A stretch of DNA of 64,000 nt from Undibacterium hunanense (GTDB taxonomy: Bacteria > Pseudomonadota > Gammaproteobacteria > Burkholderiales > Burkholderiaceae_D). Every line of letters begins with the position of its first letter. Positions within the stretch are counted from its first letter, which is position 1. The notes beneath the pieces were generated by a model, which did no database searches, was not told the DNA's origin, and saw nothing but the letters and a program-made list of their open reading frames with translations. Of the stretch, positions 53,414 to 64,000 are shown piece after piece. The stretch lies in the NCBI RefSeq assembly GCF_014284335.1, contig NZ_JACOGF010000002.1, positions 1 to 64,000 on the forward strand, read 5' to 3'. A program made the position numbers and the translations under genes.

Positions 53414-54063
53414 TTCACGTGGAACATGCACTGACAGACATGCTTAAAAGCGGCATTCAGGAATTACAACTGGATATCTCAGATGAGCAAATAGCTAAAA
53501 TGATTGCTTATTTGTCATTATTATCAAAATGGAATTCAGTTTATAATTTAACATCAATTCGCGATCCCAAAGACATGGTCAGGCAGCATTTGCTGGATTC
53601 ACTGTCAGCAGCGCCAGCCTTTAAGGACGCCAAAAATGTGCTGGACGTGGGTGCAGGTGGTGGCTTGCCCGGCATGATGCTGGCTATCGCCTACCCGGAA
53701 ATCAGGATTTCCATGATCGATACCGTCAGTAAAAAGACGGCTTTTCTGACCCAGGCCAAGACCGAGCTGGGTTTGAAAAACGTGACGGTGCATACTGGCA
53801 GGGTAGAAGCGCTACAGGTAAAAGAGCCATTTGATGTCATCACGTCGCGGGCTTTTTCTGAACTCTGCAATTTCATCAACTGGTCAGGCCATCTGCTTGC
53901 CGATGGTGGACAGTTCATTGCCATGAAAGGCATCGCCCCGAATCAAGAGATAGAACGTCTGCCAGATGGCTGGCAGGTAGAAAAAATGCAAGCCCTCACG
54001 GTGCCAGGTCTACAGGCCGAACGCCACCTCGTCTTTATCAAAAAACAGCTGGCCCCGGCTTGA
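53410..54063 (+). CDS. rsmG: 16S rRNA (guanine527-N7)-methyltransferase RsmG
   Basis: 217 aa. GidB signature [24 protein letters not shown] site [21 protein letters not shown] and [12 protein letters not shown]. The ATG overlaps the mnmG stop by 4 bp. A parS-like TGATTCACGTGGAACA overlaps its start codon (53411-53426, 14 of 16). Confidence 0.96.
   Translation: MIHVEHALTDMLKSGIQELQLDISDEQIAKMIAYLSLLSKWNSVYNLTSIRDPKDMVRQHLLDSLSAAPAFKDAKNVLDVGAGGGLPGMMLAIAYPEIRISMIDTVSKKTAFLTQAKTELGLKNVTVHTGRVEALQVKEPFDVITSRAFSELCNFINWSGHLLADGGQFIAMKGIAPNQEIERLPDGWQVEKMQALTVPGLQAERHLVFIKKQLAPA
53411..53426. other. Degenerate parS-like site at rsmG start
   Basis: TGATTCACGTGGAACA matches the parS consensus at 14 of 16 positions and overlaps the translation start of rsmG. 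Confidence 0.5.
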
Positions 54064-54080
54064 TCCTACGGAAATCTTTT

Positions 54081-54857
54081 ATGGCAAAAATCTTTTGTGT
54101 TGCAAATCAAAAAGGTGGCGTGGGCAAAACCACGACCACTGTCAATCTCGCCGCAGGGCTGGCACAACTTAATCAACGCGTCTTGCTGGTGGATCTCGAT
54201 CCTCAGGGTAATGCCACCATGGGCGCGGGTATCAACAAGTCAAAACTGACTGCTTCCATCTATGAAGTGTTGCTGGGCATGTCGGACGTGACAACGGCGA
54301 AACTGCGTTCCGAATCCGGTCGTTTCGATGTCTTGCCGGCCAACCGCGAGCTGGCTGGTGCCGAAGTCGAAATGGTGTCCCTGGACAACCGCGACAAGCG
54401 CCTGCGTGAAGCGCTGTCCAAGGTGGATGCAGATTATGACTTCATCCTCATCGATTGCCCACCGGCTTTGTCCTTGCTGACACTGAACGGCCTGTGCGCT
54501 GCCCATGGCGTAATCATCCCCATGCAATGCGAATACTATGCGCTGGAAGGCTTGTCTGATCTGGCCAATACCATCAAGAAAGTCTCTGCCAACCTGAACC
54601 CGGATCTGAAAATTGTTGGTCTGTTGCGCGTGATGTTTGACCCGCGCATGACGCTGTCGCAACAAGTGTCTGATCAGCTGGAACAGCATTTTGGCGACAA
54701 GGTGTTCAAGACCCTGATCCCGCGCAATGTCCGTTTGGCGGAAGCACCTTCCTACGGTATCCCTGGCGTAGTGTTTGACCCGGCATCCAAGGGGGCGCAA
54801 GCGTATATCGCTTTTGGCGCGGAGATGGTGGAAAGAATTAAACAACTGGATAAATAA
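54081..54857 (+). CDS. parA: Chromosome partitioning ATPase ParA (Soj)
   Basis: 258 aa from ATG 54081. Deviant Walker A NQKGGVGKTTTTVNLAAGLA, VDLDPQGNATMG, DFILIDCPPALSLLTLNGLCA (Walker B) and NVRLAEAPSYGIP. No N-terminal HTH, so it is the chromosomal Soj-type. It forms ATP-dependent gradients that move ParB-parS complexes. Two bases separate its stop from parB. Confidence 0.98.
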   Translation: MAKIFCVANQKGGVGKTTTTVNLAAGLAQLNQRVLLVDLDPQGNATMGAGINKSKLTASIYEVLLGMSDVTTAKLRSESGRFDVLPANRELAGAEVEMVSLDNRDKRLREALSKVDADYDFILIDCPPALSLLTLNGLCAAHGVIIPMQCEYYALEGLSDLANTIKKVSANLNPDLKIVGLLRVMFDPRMTLSQQVSDQLEQHFGDKVFKTLIPRNVRLAEAPSYGIPGVVFDPASKGAQAYIAFGAEMVERIKQLDK

Positions 54858-54859
54858 GT

Positions 54860-55753
54860 ATGTCGATCAAAAAACAAAAAGGCCTGGGCCGTGGCCTCGA
54901 CGCCCTGCTCGGCAACGCCGCTGACTTTGCAGAAGCCGTACCAACCGTGACCGGTGCACCTACCAGTCTGAACGTAGCCCACATGCAGGCCGGTAAATAC
55001 CAGCCGCGTACCCGTATGGACGAAGGCGCGCTGGCCGAGCTGGCTGCGTCCATCAAGGCCCAGGGCCTGATGCAACCCATTCTGGTACGGCCAGTAGGGC
55101 AGAACAATGGCGTAACCCGTTACGAAATCATCGCCGGTGAGCGCCGTTTCCGCGCTTCCCAAATGGCAGGTCTGGAAGAAGTGCCGGTACTGGTCAAGGA
55201 TGTGGATGACCAGGCCGCCGCCGCCATGGCCCTGATTGAAAACATCCAGCGTGAAGATCTCAATCCGCTGGAAGAAGCGCAGGGCATACACCGCCTGATC
55301 ACGGATTTTTCTTTTACCCATGAACAGGCGGCCAATGCCGTGGGCCGTTCACGCAGTGCGGTGTCGAATCTGCTGCGTTTGCTAAACCTGGCAAAGCCGG
55401 TGCAGACCATGCTGATGGCTGGCGACATCGACATGGGCCATGCCCGTTCGCTGCTGGTGACAGATGCCGCCACCCAGATACAGCTGGCCAACCAGATCGT
55501 TGCCAGACGCATGTCGGTGCGAGAAGCAGAAAAGCTGGTGGCAAAAACCACGGCTGAAATGAGTGCCACCGGCAAGCCGCGTGACAAGGCAGAAAAATCA
55601 CGCGACATCACCCGCCTGGAAGAAGAGTTGTCCGATTTGCTGGCGACCCAGGTCAGCCTGAAGCTGGGTAGCAAGGGCAGGGGGCAGATGCTGATCGACT
55701 TTGCTGATCTCGATAGCCTGGATGGCATCATCCTGAAAATACGCGGACAGTAA
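54860..55753 (+). CDS. parB: Chromosome partitioning protein ParB (Spo0J), CTPase
   Basis: 297 aa. N-terminal KKQKGLGRGLDALLGNAA (basic ParA-interacting start), CTP/parS-binding domain with YEIIAGERRFRASQMAGLEEVPVLVK and ALIENIQREDLNPLEEAQGI, HTH FTHEQAANAVGRSRSAVSNLLRLLNL, C-terminal dimerisation helix LGSKGRGQMLIDFADLDSLDGIILKI. Binds the parS sites upstream. Confidence 0.98.
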   Translation: MSIKKQKGLGRGLDALLGNAADFAEAVPTVTGAPTSLNVAHMQAGKYQPRTRMDEGALAELAASIKAQGLMQPILVRPVGQNNGVTRYEIIAGERRFRASQMAGLEEVPVLVKDVDDQAAAAMALIENIQREDLNPLEEAQGIHRLITDFSFTHEQAANAVGRSRSAVSNLLRLLNLAKPVQTMLMAGDIDMGHARSLLVTDAATQIQLANQIVARRMSVREAEKLVAKTTAEMSATGKPRDKAEKSRDITRLEEELSDLLATQVSLKLGSKGRGQMLIDFADLDSLDGIILKIRGQ

Positions 55754-55755
55754 AC

Positions 55756-56562
55756 ATGCCGGCAGTACCGCATGTCACCGAGCTTGTCCATCCATTTGAA
55801 AAACTGTCTAACTTCCGCGATGTTGGCGGTTGCCATACTGCGGATGGACATCGCTTGCGGACAGGCATCCTGTACCGCTCGGAAGAACTGTCCCGTTTGA
55901 CCAGGCAGGACCAGATCAAATTTCAAGCCCTGGGTATTCGCCTGATTTGTGATCTGCGTTCGCCTGAAGAATCGCGCAAGCGACAGGCACGTCTGTCACA
56001 AACAGACATGGCAGACTTGACCATGGTCAATATACCCCTTCACCAGACGACAAGTCAGGACGGCAGCCGTCGTCGCATACTTGGTTTCGTATTTGGCAAG
56101 TCTGGTGGTGAGCAGTTTATGGATTTCAGCCGCACATATTACGAGCAACTGGCTTTCGGGCAGGCAGGGCCACTGCGTGAGATCATTTGCAGGCTGGCGC
56201 AAGAGCGTAATTTGCCTGCTCTGATCCATTGCACGGCGGGTAAGGACCGTACCGGTTTTGTCGTTGCCTTGATACAATTATTGGTTGGGGTTCCATATCC
56301 TGTTGTGATGCAGGATTATCTGCGCACCAACGATTACTTTACCTTGCGTCTGGCGGGTTTCATCCGCATGGTAAGAACCTTGACGCTGGGGCAGGTATCG
56401 GCAGAGCGGCTTAAGCAAATTTTGATGGCACATCCAGAATCGCTTGATACGGTATACCAGGAGATATTGAAACGTCACGGCAGCGTTGAGTGCTATTTGC
56501 GTGAAGCTTGTGGCATCGGGAACGAGACATTGCAACAACTAAAACAAAGGCTGCTGGCCTGA
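55756..56562 (+). CDS. Tyrosine/lipid-type protein phosphatase
   Basis: 268 aa. N-terminal SNFRDVGG element and active-site loop IHCTAGKDRTGFVVALIQ with catalytic Cys and Arg mark the Y_phosphatase3 group (related to MptpB/IphP). Two bases after the parB stop, so likely cotranscribed with parAB. The last residues contain Gln/Leu-rich helix. A link to partitioning is not implied beyond position. Confidence 0.88.
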   Translation: MPAVPHVTELVHPFEKLSNFRDVGGCHTADGHRLRTGILYRSEELSRLTRQDQIKFQALGIRLICDLRSPEESRKRQARLSQTDMADLTMVNIPLHQTTSQDGSRRRILGFVFGKSGGEQFMDFSRTYYEQLAFGQAGPLREIICRLAQERNLPALIHCTAGKDRTGFVVALIQLLVGVPYPVVMQDYLRTNDYFTLRLAGFIRMVRTLTLGQVSAERLKQILMAHPESLDTVYQEILKRHGSVECYLREACGIGNETLQQLKQRLLA

Positions 56563-56621
56563 CGGACAAAAGCGGGAATGAGAGTTTTCAAAAACTGGGA
56601 TGACCAAGACAGGAGTGATGC

Positions 56622-57179
56622 GTGCAGATACTGATTTTACCTGGCCTGTATAACTCCGGCCCCGGCCACTGGCAAACGCTTTGGGAAGCCGAATTGCCGG
56701 ATGTCAAAAGAGTAGAGCAGCAAGACTGGGATCATCCGGTCAAGGATGCATGGGTTGCCACTTTGTCAGCGGCAGTGGATGCGGTCGATGATGACGTGGT
56801 GCTGGTCGCTCATAGCATGGGGTGTGCACTGACGGCCTGGTGGCTGGCTTCCGGCATGCCGGGCTTGTTGCATAAGAGTAAGGTTCGGGCAGCATTTCTG
56901 GTGGCACCGCCGGATGTGGGCCGGGCAGATTTTCCTGCGCCGAGTTTTAGTCCCATGCCTCTAATACCTTTTCCTTTCCCTGTTGCGGTAGTGGCATCCA
57001 GTGATGACCCCTGGTGTGATTTGTCAGTTGCACAAGATTGGGCAAAGGCCTGGGGTGCCGAAATGCACATTATTGGTGCGGCAGGACATATTAATGGCGA
57101 ATCTGATCTGGGCAGCTGGAAGCAAGGCCAGGACTGGCTCAACGCATTAGTTGCAAAAACGGAAAAAACGAAACAATAG
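56622..57179 (+). CDS. RBBP9/YdeN-family alpha/beta hydrolase
   Basis: 185 aa with a GTG start. GLYNSGPGHWQTLWEAELPDVKRVEQQDWDHPV is the family N-terminus; nucleophile Ser in LVAHSMGCALTAWW, Asp in VVASSDDPWCDLS, His in GAAGHINGESDLGSW. Typically a serine hydrolase of unknown substrate. It is the last gene before the atp operon. Confidence 0.92.
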   Translation: MQILILPGLYNSGPGHWQTLWEAELPDVKRVEQQDWDHPVKDAWVATLSAAVDAVDDDVVLVAHSMGCALTAWWLASGMPGLLHKSKVRAAFLVAPPDVGRADFPAPSFSPMPLIPFPFPVAVVASSDDPWCDLSVAQDWAKAWGAEMHIIGAAGHINGESDLGSWKQGQDWLNALVAKTEKTKQ

Positions 57180-57215
57180 TAAAATAAGCACCAAAATGTT
57201 GCATTTTTATGCAAT

Positions 57216-57252
57216 GCACCAAACGTATGACCTTATGCATCAAACGTTTGAC
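57216..57252. repeat. Direct repeat pair overlapping the atp -35 box
   Basis: GCACCAAACGTATGAC (57216-57231) and GCATCAAACGTTTGAC (57237-57252) match at 14 of 16 with a 21-bp period, two helical turns. The second copy ends inside the -35 hexamer, so a regulator site is possible. Confidence 0.55.
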
Positions 57253-57277
57253 GTTACAACGCACTACCACGTATAAT
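57248..57277 (+). promoter_or_regulatory. sigma-70 promoter of the atp operon
   Basis: TTGACG at 57248-57253 and TATAAT at 57272-57277 with an 18-bp spacer, about 200 bp before atpI. The -10 is perfect. Confidence 0.8.
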
Positions 57278-57363
57278 TCCGTGGTTTTGATCGGCGAGGA
57301 TTTGCGCTGCCCGGTTATATCGTGGCAAGCCAGACAAATTCAACGGTCTCATGAATAAATATT

Positions 57364-57464
57364 AGGACTTACGCAAAATTGTCCCCCGCATAGCCAGGTA
57401 AAGGCGACGGTAGCCAGGTCGGACCTGCGGCTTGACCAAGCCGGCGAAATTTTGCGTAAGTCCT
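57364..57464. mobile_element. Small element with 17-bp perfect terminal inverted repeats, MITE-like
   Basis: AGGACTTACGCAAAATT (57364-57380) and its exact complement (57448-57464) bound 101 bp with no gene. The ends resemble IS-type termini of the GGACTTACGCA kind. It lies between the atp promoter and atpI, so the atp mRNA reads through it. No clear target-site duplication could be fixed. Confidence 0.65.
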
Positions 57465-57481
57465 GGATAAATGAGGGAAGC

Positions 57482-57820
57482 ATGACACGCATCATACTGC
57501 TGCAACTGGTGGCAGCGCTGGTCGCGGGCTTGCTGGCTGGAATTTTTGGCAATATTTCTTACGGCCTCTCCGCCCTGTTTGGGGGATTGTCCTGTGCGAT
57601 TCCAAATGCCTTGTTCGCGTTGCGCCTGACCATGAGCGCCCGGAGGCCCGGAGGAGCAAATCCGATGAGTTTTTTTATCGGGGAATTTTTCAAAGTTATA
57701 TCGACAGTCGCGCTGATGGCAGCGGTTGTCTTCTGGTACCCCGATGTCAACTGGCCGGCCTTTTTGATCGCCTTCATCGTTGTACTGAAAAGCTATTTCA
57801 TTTTACTCTTTAGGCACTGA
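57482..57820 (+). CDS. atpI: ATP synthase assembly protein AtpI
   Basis: 112 aa from ATG 57482 (GAGGGAAGC upstream); a 10-codon extension upstream overlaps the inserted element. Four hydrophobic segments with FKVISTVALMAAVVFW and DVNWPAFLIAFIVVLKSYFILLF. It assists c-ring assembly in the F0 sector. Two bases separate it from atpB. Confidence 0.88.
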   Translation: MTRIILLQLVAALVAGLLAGIFGNISYGLSALFGGLSCAIPNALFALRLTMSARRPGGANPMSFFIGEFFKVISTVALMAAVVFWYPDVNWPAFLIAFIVVLKSYFILLFRH

Positions 57821-57822
57821 TC

Positions 57823-58653
57823 ATGAGCTCAGCTGAACAAGTCACTCCGTCAGAATATATTACCCATCACCTTGGGCATCTGACTAACCATGGCCACCAT
57901 GCGCAAACCTCATTGTGGGATATGTCGTATCTGAATATTGATACGGTTATCTGGTCCGTCGTTTGCGGCTTGCTGGGTTCCATCATTATGTACATGGCAG
58001 CACGCAAGGCCACTTCCGGTGTGCCAGGTCGTTTCCAGTGCGCAGTTGAAATGCTCATCGAAATGGTGGACAACAATGCAAAAAGCATAGTCCACGGCAA
58101 CACCAGCTTCATCGCTCCTATGGCCCTGTCCGTATTTGTCTGGGTATTGCTGATGAACTCCCTGGATTTCCTGCCAGTTGACCTGTTTTCCCAATGGTTG
58201 TTCCCTGTTCTGGGTCTGGACCATGAAATGCCACACCGCGTGGTTCCTACTGCTGACTTGAATGGTACTCTGGGTATCTCCATCGGTATCTTCGGCCTGA
58301 TGATGTACTACAGCTTCAAGATCAAAGGCGTAGGCGGCTTCATCAAAGAATTGTTCAGCGCACCGTTTGGTCCAATGATGTTCCCGTTCAATTTTATGTT
58401 GAACGTCGTTGAATACGCAGCCAAGACTTTCTCACTCGGTATGCGGTTGTTCGGTAACATGTTCGCCGGTGAATTGTTGTTCCTGTTGATCGCAGCTTTG
58501 CTGGGTGCCTCTGGTTCTCTGTTCGGCGGTATTGGTCATCTGGTACTGGGCTCTGCCTGGTCCATCTTCCACATCCTGATCGTACCTCTGCAAGCGTTTA
58601 TTTTCATGATGCTGACACTGGTTTACATGGGTCAGGCTCACGAAGCGCATTAA
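57823..58653 (+). CDS. atpB: ATP synthase F0 subunit a
   Basis: 276 aa, five to six hydrophobic segments, with an extended N-terminus rich in His. The essential Arg lies in NVVEYAAKTFSLGMRLFGNMFAGELLFLLIAALLG, forming the proton half-channel interface with the c ring. Confidence 0.96.
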   Translation: MSSAEQVTPSEYITHHLGHLTNHGHHAQTSLWDMSYLNIDTVIWSVVCGLLGSIIMYMAARKATSGVPGRFQCAVEMLIEMVDNNAKSIVHGNTSFIAPMALSVFVWVLLMNSLDFLPVDLFSQWLFPVLGLDHEMPHRVVPTADLNGTLGISIGIFGLMMYYSFKIKGVGGFIKELFSAPFGPMMFPFNFMLNVVEYAAKTFSLGMRLFGNMFAGELLFLLIAALLGASGSLFGGIGHLVLGSAWSIFHILIVPLQAFIFMMLTLVYMGQAHEAH

Positions 58654-58981
<328 letters not shown>

Positions 58982-58998
58982 TAGCTTTCCTTTTTCTA

Positions 58999-59019
58999 CC
59001 GCAGGCCCAGTGCCTGCGG
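58999..59019 (+). other. Hairpin between atpE and atpF
   Basis: CCGCAGGC-ccagt-GCCTGCGG, an 8-bp perfect stem without T-tract, in the 65-bp gap; likely protects or partitions the atpE message rather than terminating it. Confidence 0.6.
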
Positions 59020-59046
59020 AACGATTAATTTGATAAGGAAACTAAA

Positions 59047-59517
59047 GTGAATCTGAATCTATCCATGTGGTACCAGGCAGGGGTGTTTATCATCCTGGCC
59101 TTGTTTACTGCAAAATTCATCTGGCCACCAGTTATTGGTGCGATCGATGAGCGCATGAAGCGCATTGCAGACGGTTTGGCTGCAGCTGACAAGGGCAAGG
59201 CTGAACTGGTCTTGGTCCAAAAGCAAATGCAAGCTGAATTGGCAAAAGCTGGTGAAGAGAGCAAAACACATATCATCAACGCAGAAAAACGCGCTGCTCT
59301 GATTGTTGAAGAAGCTCGCAACACTGCTGCTGCTGAAGCTGCCCGCATTATTGCTACAGCAAAAGCTGATGCTGACAATCAAGTAACCAAGGCACGCGAA
59401 GAATTGCGCGACCAGGTTGCTGCGCTGGCAGTCAAAGGTGCAGAACAAATTCTGAAACGTGAAGTTAATGCATCTGCTCACGCTGATCTGTTGACCCAAC
59501 TGAAAACCGAGCTGTAA
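59047..59517 (+). CDS. atpF: ATP synthase F0 subunit b
   Basis: 156 aa. GTG start; N-terminal membrane helix ([23 protein letters not shown]) and a long Ala/Lys/Glu coiled coil ([46 protein letters not shown]). Peripheral stalk linking F0 and F1. Two bases separate its stop from atpH. Confidence 0.96.
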   Translation: MNLNLSMWYQAGVFIILALFTAKFIWPPVIGAIDERMKRIADGLAAADKGKAELVLVQKQMQAELAKAGEESKTHIINAEKRAALIVEEARNTAAAEAARIIATAKADADNQVTKAREELRDQVAALAVKGAEQILKREVNASAHADLLTQLKTEL

Positions 59518-59519
59518 TC

Positions 59520-60053
59520 ATGGCCGAAATCGCAACGATCGCTCGTCCTTACGCAGAAGCGCTGTTTCGTGTTGCCCAAACCGGTAACCTGTCCGCCTGG
59601 TCGGAACTGGTTACCGAGATGGCACAGGTAGGTGCGCATTCCGATGTACAAGCTCTTGCACACAACCCCAAAGTCTCGGCTGATCAAAAAGCTGAGATTT
59701 TCTTGTCTGCGATCAAATCTCCAGTGACTGCTGAAGCGAAAAACTTCATCAACACACTCGCTGATTATGACCGCCTGACTTTGCTGCCGGAAATCGCTTT
59801 CCAGTTTCACGCTCTGAAAAACGCCCTCGAAGGCGCTGCAGATGCTGAAGTAACTAGCGCATTTGAAATCTCGGCAGCTCAGTTGAGCGAGCTCTCAGCG
59901 CTGTTGGAAAAGAAATTTGGCCGCAAGTTGCACCCTACAGTCAAAGTGGATTCCTCTTTGATCGGTGGTGTACGCATCGTGGTTGGTGATCAGGTGCTCG
60001 ACACGTCGGTACGCGCGAAGCTGCAGAAAATGCACGTCGCCCTGACCGCGTAA
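59520..60053 (+). CDS. atpH: ATP synthase F1 subunit delta
   Basis: 177 aa. [25 protein letters not shown] is the delta N-terminus; C-terminal [27 protein letters not shown] is the conserved delta signature. Peripheral stalk cap of F1. Confidence 0.96.
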   Translation: MAEIATIARPYAEALFRVAQTGNLSAWSELVTEMAQVGAHSDVQALAHNPKVSADQKAEIFLSAIKSPVTAEAKNFINTLADYDRLTLLPEIAFQFHALKNALEGAADAEVTSAFEISAAQLSELSALLEKKFGRKLHPTVKVDSSLIGGVRIVVGDQVLDTSVRAKLQKMHVALTA

Positions 60054-60079
60054 GAACGTAATAAATATTAGGAGTTAGT

Positions 60080-61621
60080 ATGCAACTCAACCCATCTGAA
60101 ATCAGCGAGCTGATCAAGAGCCGGATTCAAGGCCTTGGCGACACAGCTGAGATTCGCAATCAAGGTACGGTTATCTCCGTTACCGACGGTATCTGCCGCA
60201 TTCACGGTCTGTCTGACGCGATGCAAGGCGAGATGCTGGAATTCCCAGGCAATACATTTGGTCTGGCACTGAACCTGGAACGTGATTCCGTTGGCGCCGT
60301 TATTTTGGGTGACTACGAGCACATCTCCGAAGGCGATACAGTTAAATGTACCGGCCGTATTCTGGAAGTGCCTATCGGTCCTGAACTGCGTGGTCGTGTA
60401 GTTAACGCGCTGGGTCAGCCTATCGACGGCAAAGGTCCTATCAATGCAAAACTGTCCGCGCCGATCGAAAAAATCGCGCCTGGCGTTATTGCACGTCAAT
60501 CCGTTTCTGAACCTATGCAAACTGGCCTGAAGTCTATCGACTCCATGGTTCCGGTTGGTCGTGGTCAGCGCGAATTGATCATTGGCGATCGTCAAACTGG
60601 TAAAACAGCTGTTGCGATCGATGCCGTGATCAATCAAAAAGGTCAAAACGTTACATGTATCTATGTAGCGATTGGTCAAAAAGCATCTTCCGTTAAAAAC
60701 GTTGTGCGCGCTCTCGAAGCCCACGGCGCCATGGAATACACCATCGTTGTTGCTGCTACTGCTGCTGAATCTGCAGCGATGCAATACGTATCCGCCTACT
60801 CCGGTTGCGCGATGGGTGAATATTTCCGTGACCGCGGTCAAGATGCACTGATCATTTATGATGATCTGTCCAAACAAGCTGTTGCTTACCGTCAGGTATC
60901 CCTGTTGCTGCGCCGCCCACCAGGCCGCGAAGCTTACCCAGGTGACGTATTCTATTTGCACAGCCGTTTGCTGGAACGTGCAGCTCGCGTGAATCCAGAC
61001 TACGTTGAAGCTTTCACCAAAGGTGAAGTTAAAGGTAAAACAGGTTCCTTGACAGCATTGCCTATCATTGAAACCCAGGCTGGTGACGTTTCCGCTTTCG
61101 TTCCTACCAACGTAATTTCGATTACTGACGGTCAGATCTTCCTGGAAACATCCTTGTTCAATGCAGGTATCCGTCCAGCGATTAACGCTGGTATCTCGGT
61201 TTCCCGCGTTGGTGGTGCTGCGCAGACTAAAGTCATCAAAAACTTGTCCGGCGGTATCCGTAATGACTTGGCACAGTACCGTGAACTGGCAGCGTTTGCC
61301 CAGTTCGCTTCTGACCTCGATGAAGTAACACGCAAGCAGCTCGATCGTGGTGCCCGCGTTACTGAATTGTTGAAGCAAGCTCAATATGCTCCACTGTCTA
61401 TCTCCCTGATGGCCGTTACATTGTTCTCCGTGAACAAAGGCTTCCTGGATGATGTACCGGTCAAGCAAGTGCTGGCATTCGAAGCAGGCGTGCACAATTT
61501 CATGAAAACGAGCCATGCAGCATTGCTGCAGAAGATCGAAGAAACCAAGCAACTGGACAAAGATGGCGAAGCTGCCATGGCTGCCGCAATTGCTGATTTC
61601 AAAAAATCCGGCGCCTATTAA
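60080..61621 (+). CDS. atpA: ATP synthase F1 subunit alpha
   Basis: 513 aa. Walker [16 protein letters not shown], alpha-type arginine-finger region [24 protein letters not shown] and [24 protein letters not shown]. Non-catalytic nucleotide-binding subunit. AGGAG upstream. Confidence 0.98.
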   Translation: MQLNPSEISELIKSRIQGLGDTAEIRNQGTVISVTDGICRIHGLSDAMQGEMLEFPGNTFGLALNLERDSVGAVILGDYEHISEGDTVKCTGRILEVPIGPELRGRVVNALGQPIDGKGPINAKLSAPIEKIAPGVIARQSVSEPMQTGLKSIDSMVPVGRGQRELIIGDRQTGKTAVAIDAVINQKGQNVTCIYVAIGQKASSVKNVVRALEAHGAMEYTIVVAATAAESAAMQYVSAYSGCAMGEYFRDRGQDALIIYDDLSKQAVAYRQVSLLLRRPPGREAYPGDVFYLHSRLLERAARVNPDYVEAFTKGEVKGKTGSLTALPIIETQAGDVSAFVPTNVISITDGQIFLETSLFNAGIRPAINAGISVSRVGGAAQTKVIKNLSGGIRNDLAQYRELAAFAQFASDLDEVTRKQLDRGARVTELLKQAQYAPLSISLMAVTLFSVNKGFLDDVPVKQVLAFEAGVHNFMKTSHAALLQKIEETKQLDKDGEAAMAAAIADFKKSGAY

Positions 61622-61650
61622 TTTACTGTAGCTAGAAGGAGTCAATACTC

Positions 61651-62520
61651 ATGGCTGCAGGCAAAGAGATACGTGGCAAGATCAAAAGCGTAGAAAATAC
61701 GAAGAAGATCACGAAGGCGATGGAAATGGTCGCTGCATCCAAAATGCGTAAAGCGCAAGACCGGATGCGTGCGGCTCGCCCGTACAGTGAAAAAATTCGT
61801 ACGATTACGGCTAACTTGTCACAGGCCAACCCAGAGTACACGCATCCTTTTATGGTGCAACAAGATCTGTCCAAGAAAGTTGGCGTGATTGTTGTAACGA
61901 CAGATAAAGGTTTGTGTGGCGGTCTCAACACTAACGTGTTGCGTCTGGTCACCAGCAAAATGCGTGAACTCGAGGGCAAGGGTTCAAAGATAGAAGCAGT
62001 CGCAATTGGTAATAAAGGTCTCGGCTTCCTGAATCGCGTAGGTGCGCAAGTGGTTTCCCATGTCACACAATTGGGCGACACTCCTCACCTCGACAAACTG
62101 ATAGGTCCAGTCAAAGTTTTGCTGGATGCGTATCAGGAAGGCAAGCTGGACGCGGTTTACCTGAGTTATACCAAGTTCATCAACACCATGAAGCAAGAGC
62201 CGGTGATGGAGCAGTTGTTGCCCCTGACAGCGGACAAACTGGCGACAGATAAAAATGCCCATACCTGGGATTATCTGTATGAGCCAGATGCTGCAACGGT
62301 CATTGATGAATTGTTGATACGTTATGTAGAAGCACTGATTTTCCAGGCCGTAGCGGAAAACATGGCATCTGAACAATCGGCCCGTATGGTGGCGATGAAA
62401 TCAGCAACTGATAACGCAGGTAACGTGATTGGCGAACTGAAACTGGTTTATAACAAAACCCGTCAAGCCGCCATTACCAAAGAGCTCTCCGAGATCGTCG
62501 CCGGCGCGGCAGCGGTCTAA
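61651..62520 (+). CDS. atpG: ATP synthase F1 subunit gamma
   Basis: 289 aa. N-terminal [32 protein letters not shown] and C-terminal [48 protein letters not shown] form the coiled-coil rotor; the central [17 protein letters not shown] is diagnostic. Confidence 0.97.
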   Translation: MAAGKEIRGKIKSVENTKKITKAMEMVAASKMRKAQDRMRAARPYSEKIRTITANLSQANPEYTHPFMVQQDLSKKVGVIVVTTDKGLCGGLNTNVLRLVTSKMRELEGKGSKIEAVAIGNKGLGFLNRVGAQVVSHVTQLGDTPHLDKLIGPVKVLLDAYQEGKLDAVYLSYTKFINTMKQEPVMEQLLPLTADKLATDKNAHTWDYLYEPDAATVIDELLIRYVEALIFQAVAENMASEQSARMVAMKSATDNAGNVIGELKLVYNKTRQAAITKELSEIVAGAAAV

Positions 62521-62538
62521 ACTGAATTTAAATATTAA

Positions 62539-63957
<1,419 letters not shown>

Positions 63958-63975
63958 TTAATTAAGCGCACTGGC

Positions 63976-63997
63976 GGTGCGGCTGAAAGGTCGCACC
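63976..63997 (+). other. Hairpin after atpD
   Basis: GGTGCG-gctgaaaggt-CGCACC, six-bp stem without T-tract in the atpD-atpC gap; probably a stability element, like the one between atpE and atpF. Confidence 0.45.
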
Positions 63998-64000
63998 ATA

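Noticed and set aside
60068-61645. 525-codon open frame on the minus strand opposite atpA
   Set aside because: It is exactly antisense to atpA, whose family motifs are unequivocal; its composition (Cys/Phe/Asn-rich) is typical of reverse-strand shadow frames produced by the codon usage of a highly expressed gene.

Overview
The window looks like origin-proximal chromosome of a betaproteobacterium, most likely Burkholderiales of the Oxalobacteraceae type (Undibacterium-like). This is inferred from the block mnmG-rsmG-parA-parB followed by the ATP synthase operon, the consensus parS sites, the LivGFKHM-type uptake cluster, a PutA without a DNA-binding domain next to an Lrp-type regulator, and a moderate GC content. 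No tRNA, rRNA, CRISPR array, prophage or complete insertion sequence was seen.

Left part (1-22 kb): a truncated DUF4214 surface-protein gene with a CRP-like palindrome upstream; a LytS/LytR-type two-component pair; cupin and carboxymuconolactone-decarboxylase-like genes; a compact four-gene cluster (TlpA-like thioredoxin, small Cys/Gly-tailed DUF4266 lipoprotein, DUF3570 outer-membrane protein, ApbE flavin transferase); a secreted-type DUF4214/RTX protein; a brnTA toxin-antitoxin pair; an acyl-CoA ligase; a solo PP2C-like phosphatase; a LysE exporter; Lrp regulator plus putA for proline catabolism; and a regulator/SDR/TetR/MFS group.

Middle (22-34 kb): 22.4-23.4 kb is a gene-free, AT-rich region with two copies of a ~90 bp module carrying DnaA-box-like sites, a candidate oriC. 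It is followed by a GNAT-like/DUF3419 (BtaA-like) pair, several small membrane or periplasmic proteins and glpK. Just downstream of glpK lies an array of DnaA-box-like 9-mers, eight of them spaced exactly 11 bp apart. Then come FKBP, a periplasmic binding protein, a LysR regulator and mmsA. A large inverted pair of structured intergenic elements occupies 33.4-34.0 kb.

Right part (34-64 kb): a flavin-dependent monooxygenase and GMC oxidoreductase pair; a branched-chain amino acid-type ABC transporter (ATPase, ATPase, binding protein, permease, permease); an O-methyltransferase; a CusRS-like copper two-component system divergent from DUF305 and YncE-like genes with a CusR-box palindrome between them; an iron alcohol dehydrogenase; an esterase; a TSUP permease; two perfect parS sites; mnmG-rsmG-parA-parB; two small hydrolases; and atpIBEFHAGD. 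The atp operon has a recognisable sigma-70 promoter, and a 101-bp element with 17-bp perfect terminal inverted repeats lies between that promoter and atpI. The window ends just after atpD.

The unifying theme of the most interesting signals is chromosome replication and segregation: oriC candidate, phased DnaA-box array and parS/ParAB within about 32 kb. The most plausible underexplored protein system is the TlpA-DUF4266-DUF3570-ApbE cluster.
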